This document shows, one piece after another, positions 34,260 to 43,996 of a DNA stretch of 64,000 nucleotides (position 1 is the stretch's first letter; every line of letters begins with the position of its first letter). Source of the stretch: Galeruca laticollis. Lineage: Eukaryota > Arthropoda > Insecta > Coleoptera > Chrysomelidae. The notes below the pieces were generated by a model, which had not been told where the DNA came from, searched no databases, and saw only the letters and a program-made list of their open reading frames with translations. The translations under genes and the position numbers were made by a program. Location of the stretch: contig OY998175.1 in the NCBI GenBank assembly GCA_963921935.1, positions 162,376,809 through 162,440,808 of the forward strand, given 5' to 3'.

Positions 34260-34366
34260 ATTTCAAGCTATTATATGACGTTTCGTACTGCAGAAATTGC
34301 TATGGCTGTGTTCAGTGTAATACGGAATTCCGTGACTTTGACAACCAATCAGAATTACTGGTACAG
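34260..34366 (+). CDS. Possible second exon with a C-x2-C-x2-C-x2-C motif
   Basis: The stretch is framed by a strong acceptor (TTCTCTTCTCTTAATTTAG|) and a donor (ACAG|GTAATA). Joined in phase 1 to 33147-33207 it reads DFKLLYDVSYCRNCYGCVQC then NTEFRDFDNQSELLVQ, with no stop in 107 bp. Four cysteines at equal spacing recall an iron-sulfur or zinc-binding loop, but the protein is unknown. It lies in the unique spacer of the palindrome. A third exon was not found before 35231. It may be a captured gene fragment. Confidence 0.4.
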
Positions 34367-34610
34367 GTAATATTTACTATTTAATTAACTAATATAGTGT
34401 TGGAATTTTTATTCTTCATCCCTTTTTAAAACATTCACATCAATATTTCACCCGATTTATTCATATTTCAATCTTTTTATATTTTAATATTTGACTTGTT
34501 ATTGAGTTTATTCTAATGGTTGTGTCTACTGACACTCCTTCCGTTACAATAAGACCTTTTTATTATGTTTATTTATTTCAATATATTTACAAAACTAGAT
34601 GACTAGTTCA

Positions 34611-34643
<33 letters not shown>

Positions 34644-34814
34644 TACATATCTCATATATATATATAGGTATATATAATATTTTGTAGATAGTCTAGTCTT
34701 AGAAAAAAATATGTTCGATTAAGGAATATATTCTTGTCAAATGTAAAGAAAACGAATCACTAAATGAACAATAGAACGAATTAGAATATTTAACTACAAA
34801 AATAATTGAAATAC

Positions 34815-35147
34815 TACCAAAACTGCCATCTACGGATGTCAGTAAAACTTTGCGCCATGTACACGTCTCAAGTTTAGAAAGAATAAAATTTCCATTTAAT
34901 TAACAATAAAAGTACCTAAACAAGTTTAGATCACAAAAATTTTTGAAATCACGTAAAATACCATGTCGTATATTAAATTTATCCACCTTTTTCTATTTTC
35001 AATTGATACTTACAAAGAAACATTCTTCCAAATAATTCGCAATTTATTGACTGAAATTTATTCAGATAAAATTTTTAAATATACATAGTTATTTTCCAAC
35101 TAATTTTAAGCTGATCTAAAAAATCATTTGGCAAGAAAAAAAATTTA
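34815..35147 (+). repeat. 333-bp repeat X, right copy
   Basis: Matches 20511-20843 in the same orientation with very few changes (for example CCACCTTTTTC against CCACTTTTTTC). The end GGCAAGAAAAAAAATTT is followed by the hairpin arm, not by the palindrome arm as on the left. Confidence 0.9.
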
Positions 35148-35228
35148 TAAGACTTTTTAGATCAGCTTAAAATTAGTTGGAAAATAACTATGTATATTTA
35201 AAAATTTTATCTGAATAAATTTCAGTCG
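35062..35228. repeat. Short hairpin at the edge of the right arm
   Basis: GACTGAAATTTATTCAGATA... in the X repeat (about 35050-35128) recurs inverted at about 35160-35228 with a loop of some 35 bp that contains the A8 tract. This is a foldback step made from the end of X immediately before the right palindrome arm begins at 35232. Confidence 0.75.
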
Positions 35229-35345
35229 TTCAGAACGTTCGAATTATATACCGCATAAAAAGGCCAAAAGCAATAAAATATGATGCATCATAAATTTATC
35301 TATAGAGAATTATATCTTTAATATCTATAAAATTATTATACTCAC

Positions 35346-35406
35346 CTTTCGTAAATTTATCTACTTGAAATATCACGTGCATCATTAATGTTAAATTAAA
35401 TCTCAT
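35346..35406 (-). other. Mirror copy of the exon at 33147-33207
   Basis: The palindrome places the same ATG, 20 codons and GTGAGT donor on the minus strand. Reading leftwards it faces the spacer from the other side, so two identical outward-in start exons flank the same centre. Confidence 0.4.
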
Positions 35407-36120
35407 ATCTTCCTTCCAGCTATTGCATGTATAACTTTAAACTATCACTTTCTTGACCTTAAAACACACCCACATATATAGTTTATAAATTATCACTTAT
35501 ATGTAATTGATTATAGAAACTTGATAATTTTAACAAATTTTTTCATCACAAGCACGCTAACGTCGTGTTGACTATAAAACGTTATTTATGGAAGGAAAAC
35601 CTCCTTCTTTCATGTATATTGTAGCAGCGCATGCGTTTGGAGATTTAGCGCCGACGCAGTAGTGGGAACATTTTGTTATAAAGAATACATGTGTGATATA
35701 GGGTGGCACAATTCCATAAGAATAAATGTTCAAAGCAAATTAATAGTTTCAAAAATATTTTATTATGTTCCAATCAGCTTTACATTATTGTGTTGATTTT
35801 TTTTATTCTCACATCCATGATTAAATTATCAATACCATTGTTGTCGTATTTCAATCGTTTTATTTAACAGATATTGTTTCTTTCAGAGGTTGTAAGTTAA
35901 AGGTAAGATTATGAATATATTTCCTCAATCTTTGATTATTATATCCAGAACTCAAAGGAAGGATTCTCATGCTTCCGACTAATTAAATAAACGTTATAAA
36001 TGAATAATTAAAAAAAAATTGAGCTAGTCAGTCAAGGGAATAATTATAAATTGGCGCCCATAAATAAATTTAACAAAAAGATAAATTATAAATTATTCAT
36101 TACAAATATAAATAATAATA

Positions 36121-36221
<101 letters not shown>

Positions 36222-36898
36222 AGTATGAATGGAGGCGTACATTGTGACCCAGTGTAATGTAGAAATAAAGAAACTAAGATCAAATGTTTTATATATATTA
36301 GTAATAATGACCATATCTGTCAATTGTAGTTGAATTTTCAGCAATTTTTTAGAATACCAAAAGTTGAGATTATTTTAATAAAGTTTATAAAACTAAATTT
36401 AGATAAAAACATATAAAGTCATATTATAATAATAATAAAACAAATAATCAAATATAAATGACAATGAAATAAGTTAACTTAACGCAAAACCTTAGACATA
36501 ACCAAAATTTAATGGAGGAATATGAAGGACAAACTAATAACTTGAGAAATCAACGATATAGCTACAGTATCTAAATCACATAAAAAAGAAAACAATTGTG
36601 AATTTTGTAATGGAAGATTAAATATTATTTATATAATACATATAAGTTTTAAAGATCTATTTTCATATAGGGAAGTACAAAAACCAGAAATGTCATATTA
36701 TGTTGACATGCGTACCAACAAATCTGATTGAATACATGAGGGATGAACTTTAACCTTTAAATCTTTAAAAAATATCAGCGTAATCGTTGATTACACGGAA
36801 TTACAATTTCTTTAATGTTCAGAATGTCCTTGAATTAACTGATATTATACAAACTCAGGTTTACTTGACATTAAAATTTCATCCTAACCCCACCTTAC

Positions 36899-36985
36899 CG
36901 TAGGATGTACTAATGATACACCATCAATCAATTTATCATTTAATTTTACTGGCAACAGAGGTGACAATGGTTGTTTCCCGGCCAT
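36899..36985 (-). other. LIDG micro-exon in the right palindrome arm
   Basis: Mirror copy of 22349-22435: the same 29 codons and the same GTAAGG donor, on the minus strand. The arms are so alike that it adds no independent evidence for coding. Confidence 0.45.
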
Positions 36986-38499
36986 AATTATAAGAAGTGA
37001 TCGAAACTTTCATATTGCCGCCTTTAAACATGGCGGACGCGCGTACGCTGAGCAAACTATTATAAGGTCTATTCGCAACTAATTATCCATGAGAGAGACA
37101 AATTCGTTAAGATATTGTGTAGAATAGGATTTTGTGTTGATAGTTGAAATTGTTTGTTTCGAGTGGTTGCCCTGGTGTAGGATTAGTTTCCTCTTCAGGG
37201 CTGGGTTGGGGGTGTATTGGGATTTTTAGTGCGCGTTCAGTACTGGGCTCGGTGTAAAAAGGTGGTTGGTGAAAATTGGTTGGGTTGAAGAAGTGTCTAG
37301 AAAATGTTGGAAAAGTGGCTAGAAAGAAATTTAAAAAGGTGTATAGAATTGAGATTTTGGAGCGGGCTTTTCGCTAGAAAGTATTCGGAGGAAAGGTTCT
37401 ATTGATTGATGTCGGTAATTGATATTTGGAAGTAGCGAAGCTTAAAAAATGTATGGAATGGTGTGACGAAAAATGTCTGAAATTGAGACGTTCTGGTGGA
37501 AGACGAACCATGCATCGCTGCCGATACATAAGATATGCAGTTGAGCTGGCTAGGTGTCAGAAATTATTATAAGTGAGATAGATGATTTTTACTGAATTTG
37601 GGATGTCTCCGGTGTTTTGAGAGAGGGATATTAAAGATTTGTAATTTTATTAAAATTTTTGAAGTTTTAACAAGAAAAGTGTATGGAATTGGGTGTTTAT
37701 GATGGAATTGGTTTTAAAATGTATTGTGGAGACGTGCCTGCGGGGGTTTGGGATATTTAACGTTGGTACCGCGTTGAATAATAATAATCACCATCAAGTA
37801 AAGGCGGGTACAGCTGCGGCTGTATTTGTTTCCTGTGACGTTCGTCGGTCCATTTGGCTAGTGAATAAATTCACCATGTCACAGGAAAACCGCAGAAAAA
37901 CCTACAACGCCGACGTTTATTATCCATTGACTGAGTGTCTGTTTATTTTATCGACATCATTCGAGTGGAATATTTTGGTTGTAGCGTCACCTATTATTTA
38001 GTGGCTTAATCTTACCTTATTAATGAAGCCTATTTTTGTATACTGTAATTATTTTACAGGTTTACAAAGATGCATTTATTTGATTGACGATTATTATCCA
38101 AAAGGGCACGCAGACTGATCAATAGGGTCAGCCGCGAAACTGGCTCTCTCTCCATGCACAGTGGGCAAAAAGGTAAGCGTAAACTGCGTGGTGTTGACAT
38201 TTTGATTTATAAGCAATAATATTTTTTCTTAAATTACACGAATTTTTATGAATTCCACCAAAAAACGGTTATTTTGCTGTCCGGTTTACCAAGTTTTTCT
38301 CGACCGGGCAGACGACAGTAAATCCGGACATGTGGTAACCCTAGTTACCTACGGTTGAAATTAGATAAACGGTTAAACTTAGGTGTACCCGAGTGACAAA
38401 CAGTTTCTATTTTCGTAATACCAAGAAATGTTAGAATCAGTCAAATTGGTAAAAACACTCTACAATATCGACGTTTGAAGCGGGTTGACATATGTTCTG

Positions 38500-39230
38500 G
38501 TAGAGGTGTTGAAAAGCTTATTGCTCGTGTAGCATCGCGTGAATCTAGCATAAAAGATTACGTTACAAACGAAGGTACTACTGAAAGTGACAACCTGCAC
38601 GAAGATATTATTAAAGGTGGCATTAAAGAAGAAAATATGGACAATAATTGTAGAGAAAATGTCAACAATATAGAAACTTTAAAAAATCAGATCAAATAAA
38701 TTTTGCTTGTGCCAAAAAATATACTTTCAAACAGACTAGACGCAAGCACAGAAGATTGAAACATTATCTAATTTACAACTCCCTCCATGTTCCGTTGAAG
38801 ATACAGTCAGAGTGATAGTTCCAGTCATTTATTGACGGATGGGCGATTTTAGAAATATTCTCATGATAGTTATCGAGAAAACCGACGACAACTTTTATAA
38901 AGTTGCCAACAAGACAGGAACCAGCGAGGAAATGTTTTCCAGGAATTAATTTTCTATGTGTAGTGAGAAACTTGTATATCTGGAAAGTGTATCACCGGAA
39001 AAGAAAAGTTTACGACAACTTGCAAACTTTTAGGAGATCAAGGAATCAAGGTCATAAACGTTGCAACGTTAGATTATATATCGCTGAAAAGATAAGTAAC
39101 GCCTATATTAAGATCAAAAGGGGAAGTGTGCTAAACATGAACAGGGACAAATCGGTAGTGATAGGTGTGTGTTCTTCAAAACCAAAGCAATTACCAGTGC
39201 CGGCCTGACTTTTCAATTTACGGAGTTCCG
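38500..39230 (+). pseudogene. C-terminal fragment of a Ginger/KRBA2-like integrase protein
   Basis: Starts right at the outer edge of the right palindrome arm. Frames give RRKHRRLKHYL and SVEDTVRVIVPV (about 38784), then RMGDFRNILMIVIEKTDDNF (about 38842) and YKVANKTGTSEEMFSRN (about 38897). These follow the SVGDTVR-x-PVPD-x-DRG-x-x-D-x-RN and YK-x-G-x-K-x-G blocks of the C-terminal tails of Ginger-type and KRBA2-like proteins of insects. The integrase core lies outside what remains. Stops and frame changes make it a relic. The assignment is from memory of the family. Confidence 0.5.
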
Positions 39231-39661
39231 ATTATTCTTTAATAAAACTGTTATATTTCGATAAATAGAAGATTTACGTGCTCTCAACTCAAGCATTGTG
39301 TGAATCAAATAGATGTATTTTCTTCAAACTTTGGAATCTATTTCTTGTTGTACCAACTGCTATATTGATAAATTATGATTATATATTATTTTTTATTCTT
39401 TTAATTGGTTAACTACTGACGTATATAAACCTTGTAAATGGAAAAACACTATCAAATAGTTGAGATTTCAAACTTTTTTGTCGATTATGATATGTTACAT
39501 TGCCTGTTTTTCAGTGCAATGTTCATTAATAAATACTATTCAAAATTAATATACGTACAAAATTCAATTATATTGGCAGTAGTATTATGTGCAGTTAGAT
39601 ACTACTGATTTTGATATAAAATGAGATGGGTAAGAATACTTCCCCCTCTATTATTCTTAAC

Positions 39662-40560
39662 ACGTTGAGTGCCATCGTCCAGTATACTGGACATGCGAGT
39701 TCTTTACATATAGCCCGCGTCCAGTTAACTGGACGAGCTTAAACAGCGGGTTTATACACTTTAATTTGTTGTAGGGCTACGGGAATGAATTGAATACGTC
39801 TAGTGCGGGTTATAGTCAAATAATCCAACATAGATTTGGCGATGTTGAGAGCAATATTGAAGACAATATGGCAATATGTAGCTCAATCGACAACTAATTT
39901 CGTTCCGGTCGCGTTTCTTGTCTTACGCATTAGTGGCGTGCATGAGATGAAAACACGTGTGTAAATTTGATTTTTGTAATTGTTTTGAAGCTGTGGAAGT
40001 TTATTGTTGATTTTTCAAGATGTCTATGAGTGATAATGATGAGACTCCAGGGTAAGGCCTATCTATTATTTTTAGTTATTCCTTTTTTTTCTGCAAATTG
40101 AATCACGGTTTGGGTACTTGTCGTGTAGTCTCTAAATAAAGTCTATCATTCATTTTATGGCCGAGTTACGATACTTTGAAATGCGACGTTGCCAGATTCA
40201 CTTTATTTTCCAAAATAATTTTATATTTCTCTTTAGTTGCAGTGGTCTGCGGGAGCGAAAGAGAAATTTTGAGATGATCAGACCGCTAACCTAAAGTGAA
40301 TTAGAAACGTATGCGAATGCCTCAGACGAAAGTGATTTTGATTTCTCGAGCGACGATGATACCAAAGATCGTACGTTTAATTCCGATAAGGAAACAAGTA
40401 GTTCTAGTTCCTGTCTCTACAGAGGATGTAGAACATAATAGCCCAATTGACGATCTTCTAGATTACGATCCACCTAATGATGCCAACCAGGCTGAACTAG
40501 CAGAAGATCCTGATACGCTCTCGTGATTTTGCCAGAACAGCTCTCGTTAAATTGCAAATG
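39662..40560 (+). mobile_element. piggyBac-like 5' end with transposase N-terminus (PB1)
   Basis: The target TTAA (39658-39661) is followed by CACGTTGAGTGCC, a piggyBac-type end, and two 16-bp palindromes (39678-39693 and 39719-39734). Exon 1 (40020-40051, ATG...CCAGG|GTAAGG) joins in phase 2 to 40243 (TTGCAG|TGG), giving LRERKRNFEMIRPLT. A TAA follows at once, then SELETYANASDESDFDFSSD with an acidic tail, as in piggyBac N-termini. Further stops follow and the DDD core is missing, so only the left part of an element remains. Confidence 0.7.
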
Positions 40561-40663
40561 AAAGTAAGTATGAGAAAACCACCGGAAAAAATATCCTGCT
40601 AAATCTGAGCTCGCGTGGTATTTGGTAAGACAATCCCATGAATAAAAAACTCAATTCAATTAA

Positions 40664-40945
40664 ACTTTATTTAACAAACTAAATGAACAATGAGTAGAAA
40701 CATAATGTTTAGAAAGAACAATTGAAGCCCCAGTCCATCAATATTTCTGCCACATCTTCCACTAACTGTTCGGTTTCCAAATTGAAGTTTCGTTGTTTAC
40801 AAAATTCACTAAATTGATTCCATATGGAGGAATGAGTTTCTTGGTATTTTCTGGAGTTGATTTTTCAATCTCCCTTACTATTTCTGCCTTGCAAATATTT
40901 CCAAATCTCGACATACTTTTTGGAATTGTTATATGCTGTTTAATT
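40664..40945 (-). pseudogene. Crypton-type (DUF3504-like) N-terminal domain fragment
   Basis: Minus strand: ATG at about 40908 gives MSRFGNICKAEIVREIEK then STPENTKK. After a one-base shift it reads IWNQFSEFCKQRNF and NLETEQLVEDVAEILMDWGF. The order NTKKAT...W-x-x-F-x-x-F-C...ELAEIL-x-D-W is that of the N-terminal helical domain of Crypton tyrosine recombinases and derived proteins. The catalytic domain is missing. An AATAAA (complement of about 40661-40668) follows the stop. Confidence 0.5.
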
Positions 40946-41270
40946 CATTCTGTTTTTGACATTTATAATTGTCAAATTGACGTGCATTGCTTGGTAAACA
41001 GACAGTACCTAAATGCTAGGGTTGCTACGGTAACGTAATTTATCCGATATTTTTATCCACTTGCAAACTCTCTTCCTTCCTATTTAGCCGACAGCAAACT
41101 ACGATTTTTGTATTCACAAATGGGAATTATTATACATGAATGGGATTGTCTTGAATAATAGGATGTTCACAATAAGTTTGAAATAATTACAATTTAATTA
41201 AATCTTTCAAATCGGCAGTGAATTACTCATGTGACGCCTATGGAATAAGTAGTGGTTTTTGTTGGCATAC

Positions 41271-41335
41271 CTATGAAATGGTAAACATTCATCAACTTTG
41301 CTCCTTTTCCCACAAACTAAGCACTTATTAGTCAT
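41271..41335 (-). pseudogene. THAP-like first exon, isolated
   Basis: Minus strand ATG, MTNKCLVCGKRSKVDECLPF then HR, and a phase-2 end at CATAG|GTATGC. C-x2-C followed by FHR resembles the start of THAP modules (C-x2-4-C ... FHRFP). The splice phase equals that of the first exon of the THAP gene at 41880-42307. A following exon was not found. Confidence 0.4.
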
Positions 41336-41879
41336 TTGATCGGCCCATATATGGACAATACTTGTATAGACAACTTAAATCACTGAAACTTTTGTAATTG
41401 TGGAAAAAATACACCAAACGGAATGAATTGATAATGGCGTTTTGTTCGAAATAAAATCGCTCGGGTTTCTATCGGATACGTCCGGTAAAATCCGACGCGT
41501 GCGTATTTGATTTGACCAATAGAATGTAAACCAACGCAAATATCTCCCCAACGTAGTTCACAGACAAATGATAGAGGTAAGACGGGCAACTCACTGACAA
41601 AAAATGCCTCAGCAGATGTGCTGCCATCTTTATTTGTCACCAAAAACTAAAAGGACGGTCCCGTCGTCGATTCTAGTTTTCAAATGGTGGTAAATTCAAA
41701 TTGTGTGATATGGCGGAAAATTTAAATTCGATTGATTTATAATTTCTAAGAATGAGGAAAGGCTGCAACAACTTAGTTCAAATTTAGTTTAGAGTCTAAT
41801 TCTACAAAAAATCGTATTACATACATATCTAACAGATTTTATAATTAATGACATACTTTTTATTTTTGGAGGAGTTGCA

Positions 41880-42307
41880 AGCACATGTTGTGGTTTAAGT
41901 GGAAAGGAAAAGCAACTTTCTTCTTAATTAGCCCCAGCAATGAAATCTATAAAAACAATATACAAAGTAGTTTAAATATGATAGTATTACAATAAAATGC
42001 TTACCAGGTAAATTTAAAACAGGAAGCGCAATTTTTTTTAGTTTTCCCCCTTTTTTACATACATCCTAAAAATGATTACCACAAACTACTTTCCCCCCTA
42101 AAATGCTTCTTGGCTGGTTAAATAAACTGGGATTATTGATTCGTTCCAACCAAATATTTTTTATATGCTCGTCCGCGGTAATAAAATATCTGTAAAATAT
42201 TAATATAAATTACTCACTCTAATTACAATGATATTTATAACCTACCTTTGAGCATCTTGATCTTGGTTAAAGCAATTGGAAACAACACGCTCTCGAGGGG
42301 CTGGCAT
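41880..42307 (-). pseudogene. THAP-domain gene, three exons, two stops
   Basis: Exon 1 is 42246-42307 (MPAPRERVVSNCFNQ..., donor AG|GTAGGT, phase 2). Exon 2 is 42005-42189 (acceptor TTTTACAG|, donor CTG|GTAAGC) and reads ITADEHIKNIWLERINNPSL then SILGGKVVCGNHF*DVCKKG and LKKIALPVLNLPG. Exon 3 starts at 41946 in matching phase. W...R, VC-x2-HF and the closing L-K-K-x-A-x-P-x-L-N-L-P agree with THAP zinc-binding modules of insect proteins. The first Cys pair is not intact and TAG replaces the residue after NHF; another stop comes early in exon 3. It could be a host gene relic or part of a transposon. Confidence 0.65.
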
Positions 42308-43092
42308 TTTGAATTAAATCAATAAAATGAAATAAATTTATAACCAAATAACATGCAATCAATTATAATTGCAAAATTTGAATGCATAACCTCAATTATT
42401 TGTCTGTCGATGTCAAAGAGATCAACAAACGCGACCGAAATTCTTCCCCAATTTGAAGGCCTCAGCTACTAAGGCTCTTCAGCCTAACGCAACTGAAGTT
42501 GACTTCTTCTTCGTGATACATATAGATGGCGCAAAGAACGCGTATCTTTTTTAATAAGTATAAGTGCACACCCCCTGACGTAGTTATGGAAGGGAGGAGA
42601 TGTTGACTACAAACAATTAGCCCTGGCCTATACATCTTTTCAGCGACATGTAAGCTAAGGTTGCAACTGTAAAGCTAAATGAATGACCAACAAAAGTAAA
42701 TGGATATCTTTGTAACTCGAAATGTCACGGCCGCTTGTCTTGCACGAACAAATGGATTATAGTATTCTTTAATTTGACAGAGGACACAATTTTAGTGTTT
42801 TTACTATTGTTTGTAAAATATGAATTTCAAATATTGTTGCTTTTGTTACACACTATTTTAACCAAGTGAAAAATGGGTGAACGCAGTTTACTCGGGTAAA
42901 GCACTAAACATGTCCAATTACAGTTATGTTTTGGACTTTATTCACGCTTCCTAGGTATTGCACAGTTTACCCCCCGGGTAAACCTAGGTTTAACCGTTAT
43001 TCTAACTTTTCCCGTAACATATACATTAACGAAATTAAATAGCCATTTTCAGCTAGTCACTAGATTCAGTACTGAAGTGTTTCTATGCTTAC

Positions 43093-43294
43093 CAATAGGT
43101 CTCGCTATCGATATCTTGATGGTGATAAATGTGATGTCGATGTGAAAATGTTCCTCTTTCCACGTCTTCACCCGTCAGTCGGACGGGAATGCCCTCTTTC
43201 AACAACGATCCAAAACCGCAAGCTTCGCCCATCGCCCAATCAACTGTACGTTTTGCCAGCAAGTCTTGTCTGATTTTCAAGACCCTTACGAGAC
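43093..43294 (-). CDS. Ogdh: 2-oxoglutarate dehydrogenase E1, internal exon (upstream-most seen)
   Basis: A 202-bp exon behind a pyrimidine-rich acceptor (TATTTTTATCAG|) and before the donor ATTG|GTAAGC. It encodes GLVRVLKIRQDLLAKRTVDW, then AMGEACGFGSLLKEGIPVRL and TGEDVERGTFSHRHH. RTVDWA-GE, FGSLLKEG and the RGTFSHRH block belong to the E1 active-site part that binds thiamine diphosphate and substrate; the two histidines are kept. Starts in phase 1 and ends in phase 2, and the last two bases with the first base of 16566 make Cys. An alternative acceptor at 43270 is in frame but would drop the well-conserved start. Confidence 0.94.
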
Positions 43295-43996
43295 CTGATA
43301 AAAATACATAGAAAAACCTATAAACCATAAAGTAACGAGAATTCACGATCTCTACTCTGACGACAACAATAGTGTTGTCATATCTCAATCTTATTTTACC
43401 CATGTGTTACCAAATCTAAATGTAGAAGTCAATGTTACAGATGACGATAGTAGTTGTGACAGTGCGTCGTACAAATCTGAGGATAAAAACTTGACGAACG
43501 TTTAAGTGGTGTTCCAATAAGTTCACTCTTCAAGTTTTCTATACCCCAGAAAGTTTTATACAAATGGGGAAAAAGCTCATTTCGTAAAATAAAAAATTAC
43601 ATTTTTCTTTATGGAAATATCTTACACGCTGTATAAAGGCCTCTTTTCTAAATTCATAAATACGTTTTTGGTTCTTATTGTCATTTTGAACCGTATTTTA
43701 ATTTAAACATACTTTACTCTTCACTCAACATAATTTTTTTTTATTTTCCTTATATATCAACCTTGATTTTGAAACTTTGGTATTCCATTATTAGTATCCA
43801 GAGTATGCCGAAATTTTTATTGAGAATAATTTTTTTGTCAAATGAAACCTCATTTGTATAAAATATTTGGGACACACTGTATGAAAAAACTTTTAAACAC
43901 GCCAACATCTTACTGTTGTCAGTCCAAATCCTGCAAAAGTGTAAAGGAATCTTTCTAATTTGTAAAAATAATTAACAATTTTTTTTGGTTAGTTTG
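43295..43996. other. OGDH intron sequence, no gene
   Basis: AT-rich. No exon upstream of 43294 was recognised in the rest of the window, so this OGDH intron may continue for more than 20 kb. Nothing else seen. Confidence 0.4.

Larger units (their letters stand above)
33322..35231. other. Palindrome spacer
   Basis: Unique 1.9-kb centre between the arms. It holds the possible exon at 34260-34366, a TA-rich tract at about 34608-34675, the second copy of repeat X (34815-35147) and a 66-bp hairpin (35062-35228). Otherwise no gene is seen. Confidence 0.7.

Noticed and set aside
41380..41643. 87-codon minus-strand frame
   Set aside because: No motif, no splice-site context and no similarity to neighbouring THAP exons; probably chance.
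43093..43269. Shorter OGDH exon starting at the AG at 43270
   Set aside because: The upstream AG at 43295 has a better pyrimidine tract and adds the conserved GLVRVLK text in the right phase.
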